The position numbers and the translations under genes are program-made. The notes beneath the pieces are model-generated. The model had not been told where the DNA came from, ran no database searches, and worked only from the letters and a program-made list of their open reading frames with translations. Positions 42,011 to 53,834 of a DNA stretch of 64,000 nucleotides are shown in pieces (positions within the stretch are counted from its first letter, which is position 1; each line of letters begins with the position of its first letter). This stretch comes from Quillaja saponaria (taxonomy: Eukaryota > Streptophyta > Magnoliopsida > Fabales > Quillajaceae): positions 30,378,350 through 30,442,349 of the forward strand of contig CM055608.1 of NCBI GenBank assembly GCA_029379385.1, read 5' to 3'.

Positions 42011-45000
42011 TCGTATACTTCTATGTAACATGCCAGTTTATGTGCTCTACTATTTTTTTTTTCTTCCCCAGTAAATTACAGTCCTAACTTCCCAGAAGCA
42101 AGCTCAAGTTTAAATTTGAAAAATTCAATTTTTTCATATAAAAAATCATGAACACATATTCAAGTTATTACCAATGGGTTAAAATATAAGAGAATTTTTT
42201 TGAGTAACATTAGATTTGAATATTAAATAAAAAGTGGTTTTTGGTGATTTGATCATTGATCGTATTAGTTTTTAATTTGATATTCTTATAATTTTTTTAG
42301 TAAATTTTATTTCTCAATCAAAATTTTATTATTTTATTAACTTATTATAAATTAATAAAATAATCACAAATTACATATTTAATTATGTCTGTATTTTGTA
42401 AAAAAAAATTAATTTAATTATATACTTTATTTTTATAATTAATTCAAAATTAACTTTTCATCCTTATAATTTAAATTTCTTACATTTGTCTGACAAAAAC
42501 CTTTCATGTTAATCTATGTAGGGACGTGAAATATAAGAATGGACATAATTTTTTGAAATATAAGAATGAAAATAATTTTTGAATAAAAAATACTTATTAA
42601 TGACAATAAAAGAAGAAGATGATAGACCTAAAATTAGAAAAGAAAATTGTTGAATCTTATCTCTCACTCATAAAAGTATTGACAACTTGTGAATAATTAC
42701 GTACCTTTAGGTCAAAGAATTGAAACTCATCGCAATAAAATTTGATTGGATAATACTCAAAAAATGAAATTATAGAGAATACGAGCAAGTAATAAATTGC
42801 AGGAACATTAAAAATAATTAATGATTTGAGTTTTGGATGACATCATGGAAGTTGTTTAATTGATAAGTAATTGTTTATAAATGATTCTGAGTGGGTAGTT
42901 TTTTAATTAGTTAGTTTAAAATAAGTACTTTAAAATTCTTTTATTTAGTTTATGGGGGATGAACATGGGAAAGCTTTTTCTTTTTTTTAAGCAAAAATAA
43001 GTGCATGCTTAGTAGGAGGAACACACTTTTTCTGGTGGAGTTTTTAGTAATTAATTTTAGAAATACAAATATGTTTAGAATAAAAGAAAAGAGTCATTGT
43101 TTTATATATATTGACAATGACGAGATAATATTGATTTATAATATGGATTCTCTTTTCTATATTCTTATATATATTTGACAACAAAGAGATAATATTGATT
43201 TATAATTTAAATTTTCTCTTGTATTATGATTGAGAATATAAAGCAATATAAGAGAGAGAAAAAAAATAAGATAATAATATATAACAAATTACATGTACTA
43301 GGTAATATATAATATAATCTTATATATTACAATTTTAAAATTATGTACATATATATTATTGCCAGTTGTTAAAAAAAAAAATTGATAACAATTCTCTATA
43401 TCTTATTTTAATGATTAAATTGAAGTACTGGTAGAATAAATTATCTGGCTCGAATCCACAATCAATAAATGAATCCTTTTTTAATTGCAACAAATCAGTT
43501 TTTCTTTTTCTTTTTTCCTTTTCTTCCTTATTCACAAACCCACATTTGTCGTTTTGGACAAACCAGGTTTCGATTAAATTTTTTTCTACAGGCGTCATCT
43601 GACACTGTTAAAGATAATTGTTAGCTAATAAAAGATGTGGACACATAATATAATTTATCCAATATTATAACAAGGTGTGCCTACAGTAACCAAATTCTAC
43701 TTTTTTCTTGGACACATGTTAAACTGTCAACCTTGCATAATTTTTTTTGACATGTTATAAAAATCTACCAATTTTTTTTTCAGTTATTTATGTTTTGACC
43801 CCCTTTTTATTTTTATTTTGATATCACAGTCAGTGTTCTTTCCATTTGCACAGCCCAGAAGAGCTGAAAACGTTTATAGAGTACAAGCACAAATAGTTAG
43901 AGCATCGGTTGCACGAAGAAACCAACACCTATAAATTCAACATTTGTGTGTGACAAAGTCTTATTTATGATCCAATAATTACATCAATTATTTGTTGGCC
44001 TATTCTTATTAGTGTTCATACCATACTAGTACAAAATTAATATTCACTAACATTTTTTGATAAACTATAAATAACTCAAAAGACAATCAATCAAATTTTT
44101 TTTTCTCACTTACAACACAATTTTTATCTTTATATATCCCTTCTCTCTCTTATCATGTGTGATAACTAAATTAATGTTAACTTACTTTTTACATCTATTT
44201 TATATTATATCCATCATGAATTTTTATTGGTATCAGAATAAAGTTATAGATACAATTACAAATAAAATTGAAAATAGCAATAAAATTGGAATCAAAATTA
44301 TTATTATTATAAATTGAAAAATTTTAACATATATTAGTGACACAAATTTCATCAATAATATTGGACGGTTTTTATGAAGTTGACATATGTTCAATACTGA
44401 ATATTCAAAATAAAAAAAATTGGGTATTGTAGACTTCTCCAATTTTCTTTGGGACGTGTTCACTATGATATTCTAATTCTCTTTATGGGTTTGTGAATAA
44501 TTTTTATTGTCAAAAAGTCCATTACATTTCTTGTCCTAGTTGTTTATGCATTTTACAGGTCAATAAATCATTTTATATTAGTATGATGTTGCATGTTTCT
44601 AAATAAGTATATATTAGTAATCCTATATTTTTTTTTTCTCGCAGATGTGAGAACATAATTGTTTTTTTTTATAAATAAATTTGGAGGTCAAGAGTTTATA
44701 TTGTATAATGAGAAATAATCTCATCTCCTTTTAAATTTCTCATTATATCTAAATAATACTGAATTTTAAATTTAAAAAATTATATTTACCATAATTTAAT
44801 AAATATTTGAAAATACCCGTAAAAAAAAAAAAAAAAAACTTAATATAGAGCACATTTCCACACGATCCAACAAAATTTAGAAATTTCTCCTCCCCTCTAT
44901 ATCCAGTTGTATCATACCAACAAAATGATCTGAATCGTACACAGACAAATTTTACTTGCCATTATAATTTGCATTGACCCATTAAATTTCCAAGATTAAC
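42011..45000. other. Spacer between NLA duplication units
   Basis: About 3 kb of AT-rich DNA (poly-A/T runs, many TATATA tracts) with a two-copy 63-bp repeat at 43102-43225. No gene, tRNA or transposon coding frame is recognised. The upstream end should contain the NLA-A promoter. Confidence 0.6.
43102..43226. repeat. Two-copy tandem repeat, about 63 bp
   Basis: TATATATATTGACAATGACG, AGATAATATTGATTTATAAT and TTCTCTT at 43102-43163 recur with changes at about 43165-43226. Confidence 0.7.
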
Positions 45001-48000
45001 AAAGGAATGAATACATTGCCTGAATATGTTTAAAAATAAAAGTTAGTAAATTTATTGCAAATGGTAAATTAAAGCTTCAAAACATAAGTTGCATATTACA
45101 ACCATCCTGCTATGATGACAAAGAGGAGCTCAATCTACAGAGAAACACCTCAGACGGAAAGACCACAAAATCTCATCAACATGGTCTGCACGGCTATTTA
45201 TGTACAAAAAAAAACTCTGTATAGACAATCAAAAACAGTTGAGAAACGAGAACAACACGATGCAGACTACACGACCTGCAATCGAGATCAGGCATTGCAG
45301 AAAGAATGTACAAAAAACTTGATCAAGACCCTCATAAGTTTGCCTAATCATGCCACATACAGGTAAGATCTGGAAACAGCCATCAAACAAATGGACATTA
45401 ACATTAATGTTTTCCTAAAAAGTTAGCATTTCCACTCAAGCCACTGAAGAGGCAAGTTGCCTGCCTAGTTATTTTTTTAGACACCCATGAATGCCCTACA
45501 CTGTGATTCCCAATGCTCCTTCACTTGCTTAATCCTCTCCATTCTTTCTGTCTGAAGCCGCTCCTCCCAGTATTCATGACAGCTGTTCAAACAAGAAAAA
45601 CTAAGGCCAAGAAACACGAAACGAGTGCATTAACACTGATACAATGTCTAATTTATTTTAGTTTACCCTTCATTCCAACCTCAACCCTTTGCAAGCCAAA
45701 AGTAATGTAAGTTTAACAACTACTTAAAATCAGGTGTCTCCTACAAAAGGTATGAATCATATGATGTTTTGATGGAATGATTGAAGCATACCGTCTGCTT
45801 AGCAAAATGTGTAATTCTTCCAAGTGTACGAAACCTTCATAAACTCCCGCCTGCAATGAACAAAAGTACTATTCAATATGAAGTGCCACAACTATAATTT
45901 TTTTCAAGGCCAAAGCTGGAATGAAATAACGATAATCTAATTTGATTTAGAGCACTGAGCTCGCAATGTCTCTAGGTGTTACTTCATTGAAGAAGGTAAA
46001 AACAGTAATGAGTATAACTATAATTATATCCGCTCAACCTATAGGAACTCATGGACTCTTAATTTCAATTAGATTCATTTCCTGCCAATCCATATTAACT
46101 GATAAAATCTCAGTTCCAACTTTAGAGAATTTTAGATTTAATAATGGCTTTCGGTTGAAAAATCAAAACTGATTTTTTATTGAAGACCTCATAAATCATT
46201 ATGAATCGATTTTCATGTCTAGTAGTTCTTCATGATGCCAATGACCAACTTTTTGGTCTAATGGTCACTTGAATGTTAAAAACAAAGTTGCAGAGTGATT
46301 CTAAACTAATCAGCAGCATCTGTATTTAATACGTTGACAAAAAATTCTGTGATAGATCAGACATGTCCTGTGTCTATAGACTCCTTACACTCCCATTGCA
46401 GATGGTGAAGTTGTCTTACCTCGCGGCATAGAGGGCATTTTTTTTTAGGGTCTGCGGCCTTTAGTCCATCTACAATAGTGACCGATGCAGATGAGCAAGC
46501 ACACATGTAGCAGAATATATGACCACAAGTAAGAGAAACTGGATCGAACACAGTGTCCTGTCACAAAATGTCAGGTGTACTACTTAGTATTAGGAAAAGA
46601 TATGATAGTGTTATCCAACACCAAAAAGTTAAAATGCTTGAAGTTTATGATGACCTTATTAATTTCTAAGACCACAGGTGAAAGTTTTGGACACCATTTT
46701 AGAGTCTGCTTCTGAGAAGCTGACCATAGATCATTCTACTTTTTTGCATTTATCTTACGAAGGAAACTGTAGCAATTATAGTGTGCCTAAGATATTTTAT
46801 GAACTTTATGACTAAATGTACATTTCTATGGTAAAATCTAAATATCACTTAGTTTTGTGTAGTAACAGCTGTTTTTAATATTAGACTTGAATGTAGTTGC
46901 ATTGAGCAACGCAGACTCAAACAGGCAATCTTGTAGATGGTGCAATCCACTTGAATTAAACTGTCAGGACATCCCTTAAGTGAAACTCAAACTTACCAAG
47001 CATATAGAACAAGTCAAATCAACATCAAGACTGACGGAATCAAAGAGCTCACAAGTAAGCGATGGTTTTCCATCCTTAAATGTAAGTGAACACCCATCAA
47101 ACAAAGCAGGTGCCTTCCTTGACTTGACGCTGGTTTCCCTTAAGTTGATGTGGAAAGTCATAAGCTCACAAAGCCAGGGACTCTGAAGAATTTCAATGTG
47201 CATGCTTTGGGCTTGTGACTTGAATGCCTGCCCTTGCTTGGAATAATGAATCTATTGAGAATGAAATAAACGTGTGAAAAATCATAATTGAAACAAGAAA
47301 ATATTCTCATCTTACTTGATATTTTGAAAATCATAACTTGATATGGGTAAAACAAGGAAGTAATGTGATCCTAATATATATCAGACTATTCACAATAGGC
47401 ACACCTTATCATATTTCTTAAGTATTTTCCGGATTGCAATGACATTGATCATTGCGTAAGTAACCAGGTCCTTTCCTTCTTGAATTAAAGCAGTGTGGTT
47501 CCCTTTTAGTTTGCCTTTAAACAGAATAAAGTACTTTTTGAAGCCAGAAGCAAGATGAAGCTCAAGCAATTTCTGTGCTCGTTCATTAAAGCATCCTACT
47601 ACTGCAGACATTTCATTGAGAAGGGCAGGGAAGAAGGTCCCATCGCACACTACATAAATTCATTGAATTAGTAAAGAAATTATGGATCCAACAACTTACA
47701 TAATTCATTTAAAGGAAACAAAATATAGTGTGCAGGCAAGAATGAGCAAAAAAGGGCAGGGCTTTTTTTTTTTTTCATTCTCCTGGCTCACTGCAACTAT
47801 TAGACAATAACTTATGTCATAGCTAGTAGCGAACAATTCTCTGATGCTTAAAACGCTCCAAGCAACATACATTACATGCCAGTAGGAACAACTAAATTAT
47901 AAGTGAAACCAGCTTGGTAATAGAGGAAAAGTCAGCATAATTATTATTATGTTTTTTTAAATGAGGTTCAAAAAGAAAAACAACCAGGCAGTCATCGAAG

Positions 48001-48890
48001 GACTAAAATGAATGCCGACATGGGAATAGAAACAAAAAGGTATCCGACATCTTGAATTGTCTCATCAAACATCTTTGTTTTCGGTTTTGCTACGTGATAC
48101 TAATCAGAATCAGTTAAGCTTCAGGGAATGGTAGGGGGACATATAACAACAACAACGACAGCTATTTGTCATCATACACAAAAAAGATAGAGAATTAAGA
48201 TGAAAAACAAGACATTGAAAAGAACATCAAAATGAAGCAATAAATCATAAACGTCATTGGTTATTACACAAACAGCCAATAGCCTCTATTCAAATCTAAC
48301 AAGACCACCCTTTAAACAAATAAGGGACAAATGGATGAGCACACAAGAAAAAGTAAACAGGTAGTCCCATCAAAATATCTCTAATACAAATTAGGAAAAA
48401 AACAGAACAGGAAAGAGAAAAGATCAAATTTTTATTACCTGAGCAACAATCAGGGCAGGTTCCAGAACCAAGGGATTCATGAAAACCTTTATGGGCTTGA
48501 CAGTCTCCCCTGCACTTCTTCAATATCTTCTTGAGATTCTTGAAGCCAACCCCAGGTAGTTTTTTCTCTTGGCCTTGCATGTACTCCTGGTATTTCTTGC
48601 AGAACTTCATTTTTATTTTCCTTATATTATAACAACAATAATCTAATTCCCAAAAATCCTACTCTTTTTATTTGGGTCTGGTGGGAAAGGATGTAGAAGA
48701 ACCCAAAACAGTGTGAATTTATTGGTCCTGGTAGGTATAGGTGACTTTAACGGTTTTGAGCTTCAATAGAAGGACACGGATACGTATCTAAAAGACAAAC
48801 TGGGAATGTGACACGCTTTCGTCTCGGATGCTTTTAACTTTTGAGCCTCTCTCTCTCAATCTGGAAAAGAAAAAGTCAAAATTTATGGGA
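45000..48890 (-). repeat. Segmental tandem duplication, unit B (contains NLA copy B)
   Basis: Second unit of the duplication described at 37735-42010; same orientation, with the gene starts about 6.9 kb apart. It lacks the TRIM and the SINE, so its introns 4 and 3' flank show the pre-insertion state. Confidence 0.85.
45477..48610 (-). CDS. NLA: SPX-RING E3 ubiquitin ligase, NLA/BAH1 type (copy B)
   Basis: Minus-strand exons 48610-48439, 47649-47405, 47251-46997, 46557-46420, 45850-45792 and 45582-45477 give 324 residues with exon lengths identical to copy A. The start [14 protein letters not shown] and the stretch [12 protein letters not shown] are the basic SPX helices expected of the family (known to bind inositol pyrophosphate). 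The RING is intact ([20 protein letters not shown]) and the tail ends CRAFMGV. This copy looks closer to the family consensus than copy A. It sits upstream of copy A on the same strand and 3.4 kb from the divergent USP gene. No miR827-like site was noticed in its leader. Confidence 0.94.
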
Positions 48891-51800
48891 TTTGGATTGG
48901 AGAGGTTTATGTATCAAATCCACGGTTGCAGCTCTCATATCTTATATCTTCTTATTGTAAAAAAAATTTGTGCTTTAAATTCAGAACAAATTTATGAGAT
49001 ACTTCTTCTCCATTACCAAATAACAAACCAGTAGAAATATCATTGCTTCAGTGAATGGCTTAAATAGATTAAGGAAAACCATTAAAAAGTTTATAACTAA
49101 CATAAAACAAAAACTTTATTGCCATAAGGATTTAATCAATAAAAGTATGTTAACAATTTATTGCCATAAGGATTCTTTTTGAAAAACATTGAAGTTTAAA
49201 ATTTAATAATTATATGTTAGTTTCTTTATTCATATTAGTCGGACCTTTGGACTTATTTGAAACATCATTGTTATTATTTGATCCATTAATAGTGTATAAA
49301 TTTATGCATTATTGTTAAATATAATTATAGCTCATCAACTAACTTGATTAAAATCATAAATAGTAATTACTATTAATAAATATAATATTTTCTTATTTAT
49401 TTATAGAGTTTATCTGTCTATTGGACACATGATAGTATGCTTACAAGAATGTCTATATATACTATTCATCGTAAGAAAATAAATAATTCCTCTTTATGGG
49501 CATATGATATTCTGTGCCCACTACATGATAGTATATTTAAAAAACGTTCACGTATTATTCATTGTAAGAAAATAAATAATACCTGTTTTTAGGCATACTA
49601 TCATATATCTAGTGAGCACAAATCCTTATTTATATTGTGTAATTTTATACATGGTGGTTTGTTTCCTTTCACCAACCCATATTTATAGTTTTGATCTTTT
49701 TAAACCTTTTTGGTTTTGGAATAAACAAGGTTTCTAGTTAATTATATTAACTAATAAAAGATTATGCAAATTTAATAGGGTTAACCACTACAACTAGACA
49801 CTTGTTTATATACCTTTTGCACAATTAACTATATTCTTTTTATTGGGGATTCTTATTAATTAGACACACGGTATACTTTTTAAAAATCTGAAATAGAAAA
49901 GGTCAAGAGAAAAGAAGTTAAATGAGATAATATATATATATTTTCTCCACATCAATAGTTAAATATGAACTTTAAATTATAAATATATGAGTGTGCTATT
50001 GCACATGTTTAATTAATAAAAATAATTATAATACTGATAAAAAAATTAGCATTATAACATACGTTAAGAAAAATAGTAATATTTATAATTATAATAATAT
50101 ATGAGTATTTAGAACCATATATTATTTCATTCACCGCATGACATTACGATAGTTAGGTGTCCCACTTTGAAGCTAAACATTCCTAATTTATTTATTTTTA
50201 TTTTTATTCTAATTATCATTGTTTTTCTTGGCGTGGATCACAAGTAATTTTTTTTTTTAATTAGTTGGAAATGTTCAATAATTAGATTAATGCTATATAT
50301 ATATATATAGGGAAGAAGAGAGAATATAAATGATAAAAAGGCTTATAGGCACTTAATAAGGTAAAGATCGAAAGATCAAAAAACCACAATTATATTAATG
50401 CTACAAAAAGAACTTAACTATCTTATTTCTAATTAAAAATATAACTTAATTCGATTATAAAACATGACATGAAAGTTATTATAAATTGATGACCAAATAT
50501 GTTTATCGATAGAACTTGTAATGATTCAAAAATTATTTCACATATATGATATTCTAAATAAGAAGTTCTTTCTAACAAACGAGTAAATCAAATCAACCTC
50601 ATCAAAACTTGTAAAAAAAAAAAAAAAAAGATATATGTTTAGAAATGAAAAAAATCTCAAGATTTAGCATAAAAAAATATTAGATATAAGAATAATAATA
50701 TCATACATAACCTCTAAATTTATTATAAAATTATTATATATATATATATAATCATTAGGTATTAACTGTGTTTAAAAGCTATTGATATTTTTTATTTTTA
50801 TGAGTTTTGTCTAACGAGCGTCTTAAGGACAATTGATACAGTACAATAATATGAATTTTAGAATTTGAAATATTTAAAAATTAGTAAATTATTTATTATA
50901 TAATATTAATATTATAGCTAACCATTATAAAAAATAATATAAAATTTTATATTTATTATCATAATGCCTTAAGCACATTTATAAAAAAATTATTTTTTTA
51001 ATACTCATTATAGCTATATAAATTTACTAATGACTTTACTTTATATGATATGATATTATTATATAAATTAGGCGCCCTTTATCTTTATCACTTTATGTGA
51101 ATGATGACTCACTATCTATGTGGCAGTGAAGGTAGCTTATCTGCTTCTAAAACAACCCACTTCCTAGCATCCATCGTTAAAAGAGCCAATTTTTTCCTGT
51201 CAAAAAGATCCCACTACATTGCTTGTCCTAATTGTTCATGCATTTTTCAAGGTCAATAATTTCTTCTTTTTTTTATATTACTAATACTTTTTGAACATGG
51301 TTATCTGATATACGTGTCAACTAATGTTATGCCTTGGTTTTTTGAGTTTTCCTTCCCTATTCACAAAAGATTATATTATTATTAAGTAATAATATAATAA
51401 TATAATTTTATATTATTAAATTTTTTTAGTTTATCAATAATAGAGTATTTTATGTGAAGAAAAATAATAATATTATTGCATAATTAATATATTTTTTTTA
51501 ATACGTTATATAAATTTATATTATAATTTGGATCCCTAAAAATTTTAACCAACATGTGCCAAATTGGGCCTGTCGGCAATCACACATTAGTCTCACAGGG
51601 CCATGGACCAAATCACATGGACAATTCCGTAACCCAATACGACACAGACTCTTCCTGAACAAAAAAAAGGAGAATCAAGCTCAAAGTAACACGTGGACTT
51701 TAGAAAACGAATCGTTTAATAAGACAGTTGCTTACTTTTGTATTCGCTTGTCCGCTACTATTCTATCCGAAACTCTAATCGGCTATCTCATCAACAAACC

Positions 51801-51965
51801 GGGACCATGGAGAATACGACACCGTTCAACCAGCCTTGCATCCACGGCGGCCATTAATGACAGCCTCTCTCCCTTTGAATAAATTCAGTTTTCTGCGTCC
51901 CCTAATCGCAGGAGTAGCTTCGGTCCGTTGGGTTCTCCAACAAAGTCAAACTACAGAGAGGTCTA
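48611..51965. other. Divergent intergenic region between NLA-B and USP
   Basis: 3.4 kb. The NLA-B leader and promoter are at the left, then AT-rich DNA with a 96-bp two-copy repeat (49428-49610) and TA microsatellites (near 50297 and 50735). From about 51540 the DNA is less AT-rich and should be the USP promoter. A 108-codon open frame at 51556-51882 has no recognisable motif. Confidence 0.6.
49428..49610. repeat. Two-copy tandem repeat, 96 bp
   Basis: CATGATAGTATG..., ATTCATCGTAAGAAAATAAA and GGGCATATGATAT at 49428-49523 recur from 49524 as CATGATAGTAT, ATTCATTGTAAGAAAATAAA and AGGCATACTATCATAT. The second copy ends with an inverted version of the CATGATAGTAT motif. Confidence 0.8.
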
Positions 51966-53734
51966 ATGGCGACGGTGGAGAAGCAAGTTATGGTGGTGGG
52001 GGTTGATGACAGCGACCACAGTAGGTACGCTCTGGAGTGGACTTTGGATCACTTCTTCGTCTCCTTTGCTTCAAACCCTACATTCAAGCTTCTTCTTGTC
52101 CATGCAATACCTTCTGCTACCTCCGCTGTTGGACTCGCTGGCCCTGGTATGTATAATATATCCCTCTCTCTATCTTTGTTTCTTTTTATTTTTTATTTAG
52201 ATTGTAACTGACTACGCCGAATCATATTGAATTGGATTGATTTTGTGAAATTATTGCAGGAGCTGCTGATGTTTTGCCTATTGTGGATTCCGATTTGAGA
52301 AAGATAGCTTCCACAGTTATCGAAAAGGCTAAGGAACTTTGTAGCAGTAAATTGGTAATCTTGAATTTGTATAATTTTGATGTAAATGATGTCTTCTTTA
52401 GCTGAATTCATTCTATATATTATCCAATTTTGTGTGTATATTGAATTTCCTATCCGGTGAATGGTATTAATTCTTGTCAATTCTAATTCACATAATTCAT
52501 TTTTATTAACTTCGTTTGTTTAATTGAGTCAGTTTGGTGAAGGAGGAAAATAAAAAACTCACAATTTAATGATATGCTAATGGGAAATCTATTGATTTAT
52601 TCACGTTCTTTGCCTGTGTTCTTGATTATGTCATTTCAAAACCCTCTCGATTGCCTAATAAGCCGGGGTATGCACAAAGCTGGCAAAATTCATGAATGGT
52701 AGACCTACCTGCAAACTTGACTATTCGTTTGTCTATGAATGTATTTTCTTCTTTTGAGAATGGAAATCTTGAGTATTGTTATTTGGAATGTGTTCGGGAA
52801 CTTCAGGTGCATCTTTAGATGTCTCTTATTCTTTGAGGGAGTAATGAAAAATGTGGTCTTTGTATAATTTGACTGTATTTCCACTTCAGAACATAGACAA
52901 GCATGGTCTGTTAGTTTGCTTGATTTCTCCTCTGGAAATTTTTAATCTAAGCCTTGAAGGTTGGTCTCCAGGTGGTTTCTGAATCTATATCTTACTTGTG
53001 GTGCAATTTTCTGATAATTTCAGTTTTTCTCAGGTGAATGATGTGATAGTTGAAGTGGTTGAAGGTGATGCTAGGAATGTTCTCTGCCAGGCTGTTGAAA
53101 AGCACCATGCTTCAATATTGGTTGTGGGTAGTCATGGTTATGGGGCTATACAAAGGTAGAAATCTAATCAACTACTTTGCTAGATAATGATGAGATTTGT
53201 AAGTTATAGTTTAAATTGAAATGGTTATCATACTTCTCTTTCAATGGTAGGTAGGTGAAATATATTTTCCAGACTTAGAATTGTAGTATTTTGGGACTTG
53301 GTTCCTCAAGCATTCCTGAAATCCTTACCTGATAGAACTACTCAAGAACCTAAACGAGATAATGGATTCCATGGTTAGATTAAAATGCATATAGGCAGGT
53401 CTCAATCTGCTCTTATTTTTGTCCCTGCAAAGCTAACAATATTATATTTTTACTGATCGAGTGCTCATGCTTATCTTTCTCACTTCTTTAATCACATTCA
53501 TCATGTGGTAAAAAAAAAAAAAACTGCTTATACAGTCTTACTTGTATCTATCTATGTTTTTGAATTGTTCAATTCTTCATGCATCTTTTTCTTCATCCTG
53601 TCGAAATCCTCTAATGCAAACATCCTTGTCTACACTATGTTTGCAGGGTGGTTTTAGGTAGCGTGAGTGACTTCTGTTCTCATCATGCTAACTGCAGTGT
53701 GATGATTGTGAAGATGCCAAATCACATACACTGA
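51966..53734 (+). CDS. Universal stress protein (UspA domain)
   Basis: Small soluble protein of the adenine-nucleotide alpha-hydrolase-like fold; plant members are linked to stress responses, with no agreed reaction. Exons 51966-52146, 52260-52354, 53034-53155 and 53647-53734 encode 161 residues, one complete UspA domain. VVGVDDSDHSRYALEW is the N-terminal strand and phosphate loop, LLLVHA the second strand. GSHGYGAIQRVVLGSVS is the ATP-binding G-2X-G-9X-G(S/T) signature, so an ATP-binding member is likely. There is no signal or membrane segment. The stop is 100 bases from the stop of the convergent beta-glucosidase gene. Confidence 0.93.
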
Positions 53735-53834
53735 ACTGCTTCAGTTGCAGCCTGAGTTAAAGGAACAATCATATATAGTGGCTTTAGCTGTCTTGATCTC
53801 ACAGCATTATTACATATACTATTTCTGCCTTTTG
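53735..53834. terminator. 100-bp gap between convergent USP and beta-glucosidase genes
   Basis: Only 100 bases separate the two stop codons. The first good plus-strand AATAAA lies at about 53841-53846, already inside the last beta-glucosidase exon, so the two transcripts probably overlap tail to tail. Confidence 0.6.

Noticed and set aside
41718..42050. miR827 target site expected in NLA leaders
   Set aside because: Scanning upstream of both NLA starts by eye, I saw nothing like the target sequence, though a leader exon further away cannot be excluded.
51556..51882. 108-codon open frame upstream of USP
   Set aside because: No recognisable motif, biased composition, and it lies in the expected USP promoter; treated as chance.
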